This document shows, piece by piece, positions 1 through 6,309 of a stretch of 6,937 nt of DNA. The DNA lies in assembly GCA_947165805.1 (NCBI GenBank), contig CAMVBT010000133.1, positions 1 through 6,937 on the forward strand. Reading direction: 5' to 3'. Numbering within the stretch: the stretch's first letter is position 1; each line of letters opens with the position of its first letter. Origin of the DNA: an uncultured Clostridia bacterium (GTDB taxonomy: Bacteria; Bacillota; Clostridia; Oscillospirales; Ruminococcaceae). The notes under the pieces were generated by a model. It was not told the origin of the DNA. It ran no database searches and saw only the letters and a program-made list of their open reading frames with translations. A program made the translations under genes and the position numbers.

Positions 1-1058
1 TTTACGGCGGAGGTTCTATCAAAAAGAACGGTCTGTATGACGAGATAATCGCTATTCTCAAAGATTGCGGGAAGAACGTCGCAGAGGTGGCGGGCGTTAT
101 GCCGAACCCGACAAGCGACAAGCTGAACGAAGGCGTAGCTGTCGCCCGTGAGAACAAGTCGGATTTCATACTCGCAGTCGGCGGCGGTTCTGTATGCGAC
201 TATTCAAAGGCTGTGTCCGTTTCCGTAAACTGCAATGACGACCCATGGGAGAAATATTTTATCCGCTTTGAAGAGCCCGATTGTGAGATCATTCCCGTTG
301 GCTGTGTACTGACTATGGCAGGCACAGGTTCGGAAATGAACGGCGGTTCGGTCATCACAAACCACCACACTAAGCAGAAGATAGGTCATGTGTTCGGTGA
401 CGATATTATGCCGAAGTTTTCTATTCTCAATCCGAGATACACGATGACTCTGCCGAAATATCAGATGTGCGCGGGAATCTACGATATTTTCAATCACATC
501 TGCGAGCAGTATTTCTCCGGCGAGGACGATAATACTTCCGACTATATCAGCGAGGGTCTGATGCGTTCGCTTATTCATTCGAGCCGTATCGCAGTCGAAA
601 ATTCGCAGGACTACGAAGCACGTTCCAACATCATGTGGACGGCAACATGGGCGCTGAATACGCTTGTCTCGAGAGGCAAATCTACCGACTGGATGGTGCA
701 TATGCTCGGTCAGGCGGTCGGAGCTTACACCGACGCTACGCACGGCATGACACTTGCCGCCGTTTCTCTGCCGTATTACAGATACATCATGCCCTACGGT
801 ATGAAGAAGTTCGCACGTTTTGCGACCGAAGTCTGGGGCATCTCCCGCGCCGGAAAGACAGATGAACAGCTTGCAAACGAAGGACTTTCCGCAATGGAAA
901 GCTGGATGAAGGAGATCGGGCTTGTGATGAATATCAAAGATCTTGGTGCGACCGAGGATATGATCGAAGGCATAGCAGATGCTACGTTTATTCTCGAAGG
1001 CGGTTACAAGGTGCTTGACCGCGATGAGATCGTAAAGGTGCTGAAAGAGAGTATGTAA
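1..1058 (+). CDS. Iron-containing alcohol dehydrogenase, YqhD/butanol dehydrogenase type (5' truncated by window)
   Basis: Predicted NAD(P)H-dependent, cytoplasmic reductase of aldehydes or ketones to alcohols (iron-containing ADH family). The frame is open from base 3, where it reads YGGGSIKKNG, the family's N-terminal nucleotide-binding stretch, so the true start lies outside the window. About 350 residues are visible against roughly 385-390 in YqhD-like proteins, so about 35 are missing. Counting from the in-frame GTG at 87, the motifs are AVGGGSVCDYSKA (30-42) and TMAGTGSE (76-83). The predicted metal ligands are D133 and H137 in GIYDIFNH, H205, and H219 in DATHGM; their spacing (4, 68, 14) is close to that of YqhD (4, 69, 14). 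The GTG at 87 is internal and not the start. The stop codon overlaps the next ATG by one base (TAATG), indicating translational coupling. Exact substrate and cofactor cannot be read from the sequence. Confidence 0.93.
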   Translation, partial: YGGGSIKKNGLYDEIIAILKDCGKNVAEVAGVMPNPTSDKLNEGVAVARENKSDFILAVGGGSVCDYSKAVSVSVNCNDDPWEKYFIRFEEPDCEIIPVGCVLTMAGTGSEMNGGSVITNHHTKQKIGHVFGDDIMPKFSILNPRYTMTLPKYQMCAGIYDIFNHICEQYFSGEDDNTSDYISEGLMRSLIHSSRIAVENSQDYEARSNIMWTATWALNTLVSRGKSTDWMVHMLGQAVGAYTDATHGMTLAAVSLPYYRYIMPYGMKKFARFATEVWGISRAGKTDEQLANEGLSAMESWMKEIGLVMNIKDLGATEDMIEGIADATFILEGGYKVLDRDEIVKVLKESM

Positions 1059-1390
1059 TGAGCATAACCGTAAATCTGCGATATAAAGGCAAAAACGGCT
1101 CTGCGAGAGCATTTGCCGAAGAAATGATTTCAAGCGGAACCGTCGCAGCAATTCGTGCAGAGGAAGGCAATCTGCGCTACGAATATTATCTTTCGCTTGA
1201 CGATCCGGAAACCGTTCTGCTGATAGACGAATGGACAGATCAGGCGGCGATTGACCGTCACCACGCATCGCCTATGATGCAGAAGATAACAGAGCTTCGG
1301 AACAAATACGATCTTCACATGACGGTGGAGCGGTATATCAGCGATGAGGGCGGTCTGCCGGACAAAGACGAACAATTCATAAGAAAGTAG
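1058..1390 (+). CDS. ABM/YgiN-like small dimeric alpha-beta barrel protein (putative quinol monooxygenase)
   Basis: A 110-residue cytoplasmic protein with the length and pattern of the antibiotic biosynthesis monooxygenase (ABM) superfamily. An N-terminal beta strand (SITVNLRYK) is followed by a helix (ARAFAEEMISSGTVAAIRAE), the core EEGNLRYEYYLSLDDPE, the strand TVLLIDEWTDQ, the helix AIDRHHASPMMQKITELRNK and a final strand (LHMTVERY). This order fits one ferredoxin-like ABM fold. Members act without cofactor on quinols or bind small aromatics; which of these applies here is unknown. The ATG overlaps the alcohol dehydrogenase stop by one base, and a purine-rich AAAGAGAG lies just upstream within that gene, so the two are probably translated together. 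Nine nucleotides later the next gene starts. The C-terminal tail after YISDE looks poorly conserved. Confidence 0.85.
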   Translation: MSITVNLRYKGKNGSARAFAEEMISSGTVAAIRAEEGNLRYEYYLSLDDPETVLLIDEWTDQAAIDRHHASPMMQKITELRNKYDLHMTVERYISDEGGLPDKDEQFIRK

Positions 1391-1398
1391 GTGCTTTT

Positions 1399-2172
1399 AT
1401 GACAGAAAAGATCGTACAGACAGCAGGCAGAGACCAGCTCGGTGAGTTTGCTCCCGACTTTGCCCATTTCAACGATGATATCCTGTTCGGAGAGAACTGG
1501 AACAATACCGATATTGACGTGAAAACACGCAGTATCATCACAGTAGCAGCTCTTATGTCTCAGGGTGTGACGGATAATTCTATCCGCTATCATATCCAGA
1601 ACGCTAAGAATCACGGCGTATCACAGAAAGAAATGGCTGCAGTCATCACACACACTGCGTTCTATGCAGGCTGGCCGCACGCTTGGGCGGTGTTCAATAT
1701 TGCAAAGGAAGTATATGCTGAAAGTGCTCCTGCCGTTTCTGATAAGGACAGATTCCAGACAGAGATCATGTTCCCGATAGGAGAGCCGAATCCTTACGGT
1801 GATTATTTTGTGGGGCAAAGCTATCTTTCGCCTGTATCTACCGAGCAGATACCGATTTATAACGTGACATTTGAGCCCGCCTGCCGTAACAACTGGCATA
1901 TCCACCACGCAAAAAGCGGAGGCGGTCAGATGCTTATCTGCATCGGCGGTCGCGGGTGGTATCAGGAATACGGAAAAGAGCCGAGAGAATTAAATCCCGG
2001 CGATATTGTGAATATCCCTGCCGAGGTTAAGCACTGGCACGGTGCGGCGAAGGAAAGTTGGTTCGCTCACCTTGCAATTGAGATACCGGGTGAGGACGGC
2101 AGTACAGAATGGTGCGAGCCTGTTTCAGATGATGAATATGGCAAGCTGAAATATAACGTAATAATACATTGA
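1399..2172 (+). CDS. Carboxymuconolactone decarboxylase-cupin fusion protein
   Basis: A 257-residue two-domain cytoplasmic protein. Residues ~15-105 match the carboxymuconolactone decarboxylase (CMD) fold: DVKTRSIITVAALMSQG (40-56), IQNAKNHGVSQKEMAAVITHTAFYAGWP (66-93) and AWAVFNIAKEVY. The AhpD-type CXXC redox pair is absent, so a peroxidase role is unlikely; H85 and the GWP segment are kept. Residues ~120-230 form a cupin barrel. Its motif 1 is HIH at 167-169 with a glutamine (Q177) in place of the usual glutamate, and its motif 2 is PGD (200-202), P207 and H212, completing a plausible metal site. The start follows an AGGTG-like ribosome site 8 nt after the previous stop. Grouping with an iron-type alcohol dehydrogenase and an ABM protein suggests a shared role in handling reactive carbonyl or quinone compounds; this is inference. 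No terminator hairpin is obvious after the stop. Confidence 0.9.
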   Translation: MTEKIVQTAGRDQLGEFAPDFAHFNDDILFGENWNNTDIDVKTRSIITVAALMSQGVTDNSIRYHIQNAKNHGVSQKEMAAVITHTAFYAGWPHAWAVFNIAKEVYAESAPAVSDKDRFQTEIMFPIGEPNPYGDYFVGQSYLSPVSTEQIPIYNVTFEPACRNNWHIHHAKSGGGQMLICIGGRGWYQEYGKEPRELNPGDIVNIPAEVKHWHGAAKESWFAHLAIEIPGEDGSTEWCEPVSDDEYGKLKYNVIIH

Positions 2173-2250
2173 ACGAAATCTTCGGGATCATCTGCTGTGA
2201 CTCCGGTGTTCACAAAACATGGCTCCGTGCTTGCAGTATCTCGAACGAAT

Positions 2251-3307
2251 CTATCGAAAGCTCCGTGTCCTTTCGGTGTTGTCAAATCGTATCACATAAG
2301 TATCTGCGCCCTCGATTGGCTCGACCCTCACATTGTCAAAACAGTTGTTATAATATGCGCTGTACAGCGCTGCGCGACCGGCGGACTGTATCGGATAATT
2401 CTCCGTATCGGGAGTTACCTGTTTGCCGTTAATGAATCCCTTTATAGTATTCCCGTTTGCTTCGATCTTTATATTGTTTACATCTGCGTTTATTTCGGTA
2501 CTGCCTTCCGAAATTGTCTTTTTGTTCAGGCGCAGCGACCATTTTCCGCTCTCGAAAAGCACAAATCCCCAGCCGCTCTCGCCGTCAGCCGCAAGATTAT
2601 AACGCAGTCCCACACCCGCGTAATTGCTGTCCGGTTCATCGGAAACGGAAAAAATAATATCCGCGCTCACAGAGTAATTGAACCACCTGTCATCTCCGAA
2701 ATTCGTGACAGGCTCGGGAGTCGCTCCCCATTCTTCGGCGCGCATATCCGCGGTGATCTTCTGCATAAGCACCTTTCTGCCGCCACGCTTTGTCACCTCG
2801 AAAGCTCCGCCCTCATCGGTGGTATATCGCGGAGCTCCGCCTCTTGCAGCAAGATACTCGTCGGGATAATCAAAATCGTCATAATACGGCAGTTCAAGCA
2901 GTCCGCTTTCACGCTCATTGAACTCACCGCGCTGTGTTTCAAGAGTCGTCACCGTTATCATCGAATACGGCTGTACGATCACGGAGAATCTGCCGTTTTC
3001 GAAAATTATCGTCTCACGCAGCCGGAAATAATTCTCATTCCAAACACTGCCCGACTGTCCGCAAACCATACCTCCTTACCGTATTTCCTTTGCAGCTTTC
3101 GCGTATTGTCATCCGACCACGATGTATAGTGACTTCCGACAACATCGACGGCATCGAGCAGTCCGGGGTCTCGTTGTAGCTTTCCGGCTGTTCGTATTTG
3201 TAGTCAAGCAGCAGGCGAGACGAGCCGTTTGCGCTGATAAATCCGAAACCCTTCCAGCGTGTGTTTTCCGCAAGCGACGCGGTGCCGATGTCGATGTTTA
3301 TATCCAT
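2251..3307 (-). pseudogene. GH59 galactocerebrosidase-family glycosidase, remnant in three frames
   Basis: Three pieces of one GH59-like gene remain, in order. Piece A (3307 to ~3170) reads KGFGFISANGSSRLLLDYKY, the family N terminus. Piece B (~3164 to 3057, a second frame) reads VDVVGSHYTSWSDDNTRKLQ then YGKEVWFADS, the barrel segment just before the catalytic nucleophile. Piece C (~3050 to 2251, a third frame) covers the end of the beta-sandwich (FSVIVQPYSMITVTTL) and a lectin-like C-terminal domain with GAFEV, WFNYSVSADIIF, GVGLRY, FINGKQV and NNCFDNVRVEP. The roughly 350 residues left compare with ~650 or more in the family. The acid/base glutamate region is missing and no nucleophile glutamate is seen. 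Two internal out-of-frame deletions explain this better than sequencing errors. The start at 3307 has an AAGAGG ribosome site and lies 24 nt after the GH127 stop, so it was the second gene of that operon. The last codons before TAG (2251) may also be altered. Confidence 0.82.
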
Positions 3308-3331
3308 GTCATTTACCTCTTATGCCGCTGT

Positions 3332-5143
3332 TCATTTCTTCTCACTGAAATAGACCGTGTATTGCTCATCGGTTATCTCATAAAGCGGGACAAGCTCGAA
3401 GTTCACAGGCTGATTTCTCGTTGTGTGACAGTTCTGCTTCCATGTGTAGGTACTGTATGTGTGCTCACTGCGCGGCGCAAATATTCTCTCTGTATCGTCG
3501 AAGTCACCTGTCAGTCCGCAGTCCTTGTCGATCAGTCCCGCAAGCACTATCGGACCTTCCACAGCCGCTGCAAGCTCCTGCATATCCGGCAGCCGTTCCA
3601 TTACTATCTCGTCGGTGAACGCGATAAACACCGTGTCGTCCGACCATTCGCGGGTGATGTTTATGCAGTTGTTTTCAATCTGCGGTTCGCACTTTTCGCC
3701 ATTTATGAGAAATGTCCGTATTTCTTTGCTCCACGCCGGAACGCGCAGAGAAAGCGTGAATTTCGTCGGCTCGGAGCAGTTTACCGTGAATTTCAGCGAC
3801 CAGCGGGACTTGTCGCCGCCCTTGTGATCGTCGAAGAATACCTGATTGTTGTAATTCTTCATCTCGGTTGACTGCTCAACGGTGACGCTTGCGCCATTGA
3901 TGTCGAGCTGCACACGCGACGGGATATACTGCATCACCGACAGCGTTTTGTCGGAAGTGTAATATATAAGTTCGTTGTAGAGCGTCTGCGCCTGAACCAT
4001 TGTTCCGTGGCAGCACCAGAAGTCGCGTGTTCTGCTGCCCCATTTCTTGACTGCTCCGGGTATCAGCGGCAGGAAATATGCAGGCATTCCCGTGTCCCTG
4101 TTCTGCTGCGCGAGGAAGCCGTTGTACAGCGCTCTTTCGATGTAGTCAGAATACTTCGTGTCACCGGTCTTTCTGTACAGGTAGTCGGCTGTGCGCACCA
4201 TGTTATAGACCGTGCAGAATTCCTGATCGCGCTCGGAAAGATAAGTGCCGTGTGACTTTATCGGTATCCAGAATTCGCCCGCGTTCGAGCCCGTAGTCGC
4301 GTACATTCCTCTGTCCGTGACAGCGTGCTTCCAGAACAGGTCGGTTATTCTGCTCCAATACTCGTCGCCTGTGACTTCAAACATTCTCGCTGCGCTGTGA
4401 GAAAGCGGTATCGACGCGTTCGCGTGGTCATCGGAAAGTCCGTCGGCGCTGTGTTCGAGCTGGCTGTAAAGTCCGCTGTTTTTGTACAGGTCAATCAGTG
4501 TATTATATTTCTCGTTTCCGGTGAGCGAATACAGCTCCGCCCACATTTCGAGCATACCGCCCGACTCGCCCTTATAGGTGATGTACGGGTCTTTTTCTTT
4601 CATTCTTTCCACCCATTTTATGTACCGGTCCGCAAGCCTGTCAACTATTTCAAGAGCCTGTTTATTGCCCGCAAATCTGTATGCATCAACAAGTCCCATT
4701 ATCGTCTTGTGCATCGTATATTGCGGCGACCAGATATATTCCGGCTCCGCGAGAAGATCGAGATATTTCTCCGGTATCGGACCGACCCATTCGCCGCCGT
4801 TGCGCTTCTGGCAGCGGGCAAGCTCCGACACGATAAAGTTCAGTTTTGTGCGGAGCTGCTCGTCATTCTCGCTCGCGACAAGCCGGGCTGCGGCGGACAT
4901 CCAGTGTCCGAGAAAATGCCCGCGAAGCTGACACACCGGAGCCTCCCAGCCCCAGTGCAGGTTTGCGCTCTTCGGGTCATATATCGTCTGTATTCCCGGC
5001 AGACCTATCCCCGCTTCAATATAGAAATTCTGCAAAAGACAGGTGGTGTCGAGCTCCAGAAGATAGCGGCGGTTGAGCTCCATTCGCTCTCTGAATACGC
5101 CGCCTGTGACAGACACTTTGTTTCTTTCAATTGATCTTGGCAT
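3332..5143 (-). CDS. GH127 beta-L-arabinofuranosidase (DUF1680 family)
   Basis: A 603-residue protein matching glycoside hydrolase family 127, which removes terminal beta-L-arabinofuranosyl units from plant or glycoprotein arabino-oligosaccharides. Residues ~15-400 form the (alpha/alpha)6 barrel (RYLLELDTTCLLQNF, GWEAPVCQLRGHFLGHW, YTMHKTIMGLVDAY, EMWAELY). Residues relevant to catalysis and zinc are present: E290 in NAGEFW (acid/base, equivalent to HypBA1 E322), E308 and C310 in QEFCTVYN, and C377-C378 in DFWCCHG, where C377 matches the HypBA1 nucleophile C417. Residues ~400-600 form beta-sandwich domains with SLRVPAW and AAAVEGPIVLAG. There is no signal peptide, so it should act in the cytoplasm on imported oligosaccharides. 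The ATG is fixed by a GGAGG (complement of 5151-5155) 7 nt upstream. It is the first gene of an operon with the broken GH59 gene. The family also contains related arabinosidases, so the exact linkage is inferred. Confidence 0.93.
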   Translation of the reverse strand: MPRSIERNKVSVTGGVFRERMELNRRYLLELDTTCLLQNFYIEAGIGLPGIQTIYDPKSANLHWGWEAPVCQLRGHFLGHWMSAAARLVASENDEQLRTKLNFIVSELARCQKRNGGEWVGPIPEKYLDLLAEPEYIWSPQYTMHKTIMGLVDAYRFAGNKQALEIVDRLADRYIKWVERMKEKDPYITYKGESGGMLEMWAELYSLTGNEKYNTLIDLYKNSGLYSQLEHSADGLSDDHANASIPLSHSAARMFEVTGDEYWSRITDLFWKHAVTDRGMYATTGSNAGEFWIPIKSHGTYLSERDQEFCTVYNMVRTADYLYRKTGDTKYSDYIERALYNGFLAQQNRDTGMPAYFLPLIPGAVKKWGSRTRDFWCCHGTMVQAQTLYNELIYYTSDKTLSVMQYIPSRVQLDINGASVTVEQSTEMKNYNNQVFFDDHKGGDKSRWSLKFTVNCSEPTKFTLSLRVPAWSKEIRTFLINGEKCEPQIENNCINITREWSDDTVFIAFTDEIVMERLPDMQELAAAVEGPIVLAGLIDKDCGLTGDFDDTERIFAPRSEHTYSTYTWKQNCHTTRNQPVNFELVPLYEITDEQYTVYFSEKK

Positions 5144-5197
5144 AGTGGTACCTCCGTAATATTTATTATCTGATATCTTTACAAATCCAACTATAAA

Positions 5198-5211
5198 AGA
5201 AAACGATTACA
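5198..5211 (-). promoter_or_regulatory. LacI/CcpA (cre)-like operator at the GH127 start point
   Basis: The plus-strand sequence AGAAAACGATTACA agrees at 12 of 14 positions with the Gram-positive cre consensus (TGWAARCGYTWNCW), including the central CG. It covers about +2 to +15 from the predicted start, a classic position for a repressor that blocks initiation or early elongation. It may be bound by CcpA or by a local LacI-family sugar regulator; no regulator gene is in the window to tell them apart. The two halves are only partly symmetrical. Confidence 0.5.
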
Positions 5212-5219
5212 TGGATTGA

Positions 5220-5248
5220 ATTATATCACATTATATTTAAAATGTCAA
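5220..5248 (-). promoter_or_regulatory. Consensus sigma-A promoter for the GH127 operon
   Basis: On the minus strand there is a perfect TTGACA (complement of 5243-5248), a 17-nt spacer (5226-5242) and a perfect TATAAT (complement of 5220-5225). Transcription should start near 5213, giving a leader of about 70 nt before the GH127 ATG at 5143. The surrounding 5160-5290 stretch is very AT-rich, as expected of a promoter region. Such a strong core promoter would need repression, which fits the operator-like site next to it. Confidence 0.85.
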
Positions 5249-5362
5249 TATACTGCTGATTATTTATTATATCAATATATATGACTGCTGCAAAACAGTG
5301 CATCTGTTGCTTGATATAGGCTTATTTCTTTTGCTCGGATATTATTCAGCGGATAGATCATT

Positions 5363-5404
5363 CTTTGTTTCAAATGTTTCCTGTCTTCTTATTTTGGAAC
5401 AAAG
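5363..5404. repeat. 12-bp inverted repeat just after the DUF6076 stop
   Basis: CTTTGTTTCAAA (5363-5374) and TTTGGAACAAAG (5393-5404) can pair over 12 positions with one G-T wobble, around an 18-nt AT-rich loop. It begins 5 nt beyond the DUF6076 stop on the minus strand. It may be a weak terminator for that old gene, but the loop is long, the stem is AT-rich and no clean U-tract follows. Confidence 0.35.
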
Positions 5405-5408
5405 AGCG

Positions 5409-5851
5409 TCATTTCTTCATTTCCCTGACATACTCATCAAACTCAACATCCCCGTCAAGTGCCTTAGTCCGCATCTCGATATCATAGTCCGCCCATTTCT
5501 GAAACTCAGCCTGTGTCATTTTCTTTTTGAGGTATCGGAGCGTATCGAAGGTTTCTTTTTATGCGCGCGTCGTGCGCGCCTTTGGAAACCTTCTTTACGG
5601 CATCCTGCCGCGTGTGCCTTGTATGCCTTGTGGTACACGCTCCAGATCGGATCGGTCTTTAGCTTGTCGTTAAATCTTTTGCGATGTCCGAGATCGCGGC
5701 AGCATTTGTCGGGTTGCCCTTTTACCGGGCGTTTGCAGTAATTCGAGTAGAAGCCGCGCTCCAGCACGAAGTACCGTCCGCACAGATCACACTTTCGCGG
5801 CAAGAAGCGGTTTTGCAACCCCTTGAACAATTCAATATGCAGTGCCGAACC
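5409..5851 (-). pseudogene. DUF6076-like protein, C-terminal remnant split by a hairpin insertion
   Basis: Minus-strand reading from ~5851 gives SALHIELFKGLQNRFLPRKC, then CDLCGRYF, YSNYCKRP, PDKCCRDLGHRKRF and DPIWSVYHKAYKAHAA, ending at 5606. The CxxC ... C ... CC pattern looks like a zinc-binding site and matches the C-terminal region of DUF6076 proteins as I remember them. The protein then runs into a hairpin element. After it, from 5537 in another frame, the expected tail resumes as RYLKKKMTQAEFQKW and continues to VREMKK and TGA (5411-5409). Removing 68 bp (5538-5605) rejoins the two parts exactly between an alanine and an arginine codon. The N-terminal part of the gene is missing: homology stops at about 5851, where methylase sequence on the other strand begins. 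Function of the family is unknown to me; it is common in Clostridia. The remnant is almost certainly not functional. Confidence 0.75.
5541..5610 (-). repeat. Miniature double-hairpin element, copy 1 (inserted in DUF6076 gene)
   Basis: Read on the minus strand, a small hairpin CGGCA-GGA-TGCCG (5610-5598) is followed by a long hairpin. The outer stem is GAAGGTTTC (5593-5585) with GAAACCTTC (5555-5547); the internal loop is CAAAG on one side and ATAAAAA on the other; the inner stem is GCGCGC with GCGCGC around ACGAC (5579-5563). The tail is GATACG (5546-5541), whose TACG can pair with the CGTA before the outer stem. The net insertion in the host gene is 68 bp (5538-5605). It lies in the sense orientation of its host. 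No target duplication is clear. Copy 2 at 5971-6042 has the same plan on the opposite strand. Confidence 0.8.
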
Positions 5852-5860
5852 GGAAATCTC

Positions 5861-6232
5861 GACCCTGTCAGCGATTACGCGAATTTCTGTGATAAAGTAG
5901 ATACACACGTTCTCGACCTTATTCGGGAGCTTGCGCCAAAGTATTGGTTTATCGAGAACCCGCGAGGCGGCATAACAGGAGGTTATGAGGAAGTCCCCAA
6001 AGCGCCGCAAGGACGCGGCGAACCAAAGGGACTTCCGATATGTTGAAAGATGACCTGGATGCAGGGTCTTCCGCGTTACACAGTCACTTACTGTCAGTAC
6101 GGGGATAATCGTATGAAGCCCACAGACATCTGGACCAACCACCCCGACCCGAAGTTCCTGCCGCCCTGTCACAACGGTGACCCGTGTCACGAACCGGCAC
6201 CGCGAGGCAGTAAGACGGGTACACAGGGTCTT
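5861..6232 (+). pseudogene. Phage-type DNA (cytosine) methylase, C-terminal remnant interrupted by a hairpin insertion
   Basis: The plus strand from ~5861 reads DPVSDYANFCDKVDTHVLDL then IRELAPKYWFIENPRGG (to 5971), a segment typical of methylases found in phages and conjugative elements, with an ENP motif. After an inserted hairpin element the protein resumes at 6047 with KMTWMQGLPRYTVTYCQYGD, KPTDIWTNHPDPKF, CHNGDPCHEPAPRGS and TGTQGL, ending at about 6232. Intact relatives, from memory, have roughly two residues between PRGG and KM, so about 69 bp has been added. The reading frame is the same on both sides, but a TGA at 6044-6046 stops it. The catalytic N-terminal half is missing, and after GTQGL the sequence loses similarity (NFIFQRMGL...), so the 3' end is eroded too. 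It would have modified cytosines in DNA; the remnant cannot. It points to a decayed prophage or integrative element. Confidence 0.78.
5971..6042 (+). repeat. Miniature double-hairpin element, copy 2 (inserted in DNA methylase gene)
   Basis: A small hairpin CATAAC-AGGAG-GTTATG (5971-5987) is followed after one base by a long hairpin. The outer stem is GGAAGTCCC (5989-5997) with GGGACTTCC (6028-6036); the internal loop is CAAAG (5998-6002) against AACCAAA (6021-6027); the inner stem is CGCCGC (6003-6008) with GCGGCG (6015-6020) around AAGGAC. The tail is GATATG (6037-6042). Every part has a counterpart in copy 1 with the same order and almost the same lengths, while stem bases differ in a paired way. 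It lies in the sense orientation of the methylase. Confidence 0.8.
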
Positions 6233-6309
6233 AACTTTATCTTTCAGCGTATGGGCTTGTTAATGATTTATAAAAACTGAAAACAGCTCTTTTTATTGCC
6301 TGTTTCATC

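Noticed and set aside
204..1268. Long minus-strand open frame opposite the alcohol dehydrogenase
   Set aside because: It runs antisense across two well-supported genes, resembles no family and has no convincing start signal.
2197..3129. Plus-strand 310-codon open frame across the GH59 remnant
   Set aside because: The opposite strand carries recognisable lectin-domain sequence; this frame is the complement of it.
3122..3871. Plus-strand open frame opposite GH127 and the GH59 start
   Set aside because: Antisense shadow; the minus strand has clear family motifs and the plus reading is rich in Arg, Cys and Ser without pattern.
4325..5134. Plus-strand 269-codon open frame inside GH127
   Set aside because: Fully antisense to the conserved N-terminal half of GH127; no motif or ribosome site.
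5541..5610. Rho-independent terminator
   Set aside because: The strong hairpin lies inside coding homology and has a matching copy in another gene, and no clean U-tract follows the stem on the host gene strand.
5541..6042. The two hairpins as the terminal inverted repeats of one insertion sequence
   Set aside because: Each sits inside a different gene and interrupts it with flanking homology on both sides, and no transposase lies between them, so they are two separate insertions.
5516..6190. One continuous 224-residue minus-strand protein
   Set aside because: Only about residues 113-195 match DUF6076. The N-terminal part is antisense to the methylase remnant, and the C-terminal part is translation of the hairpin element.
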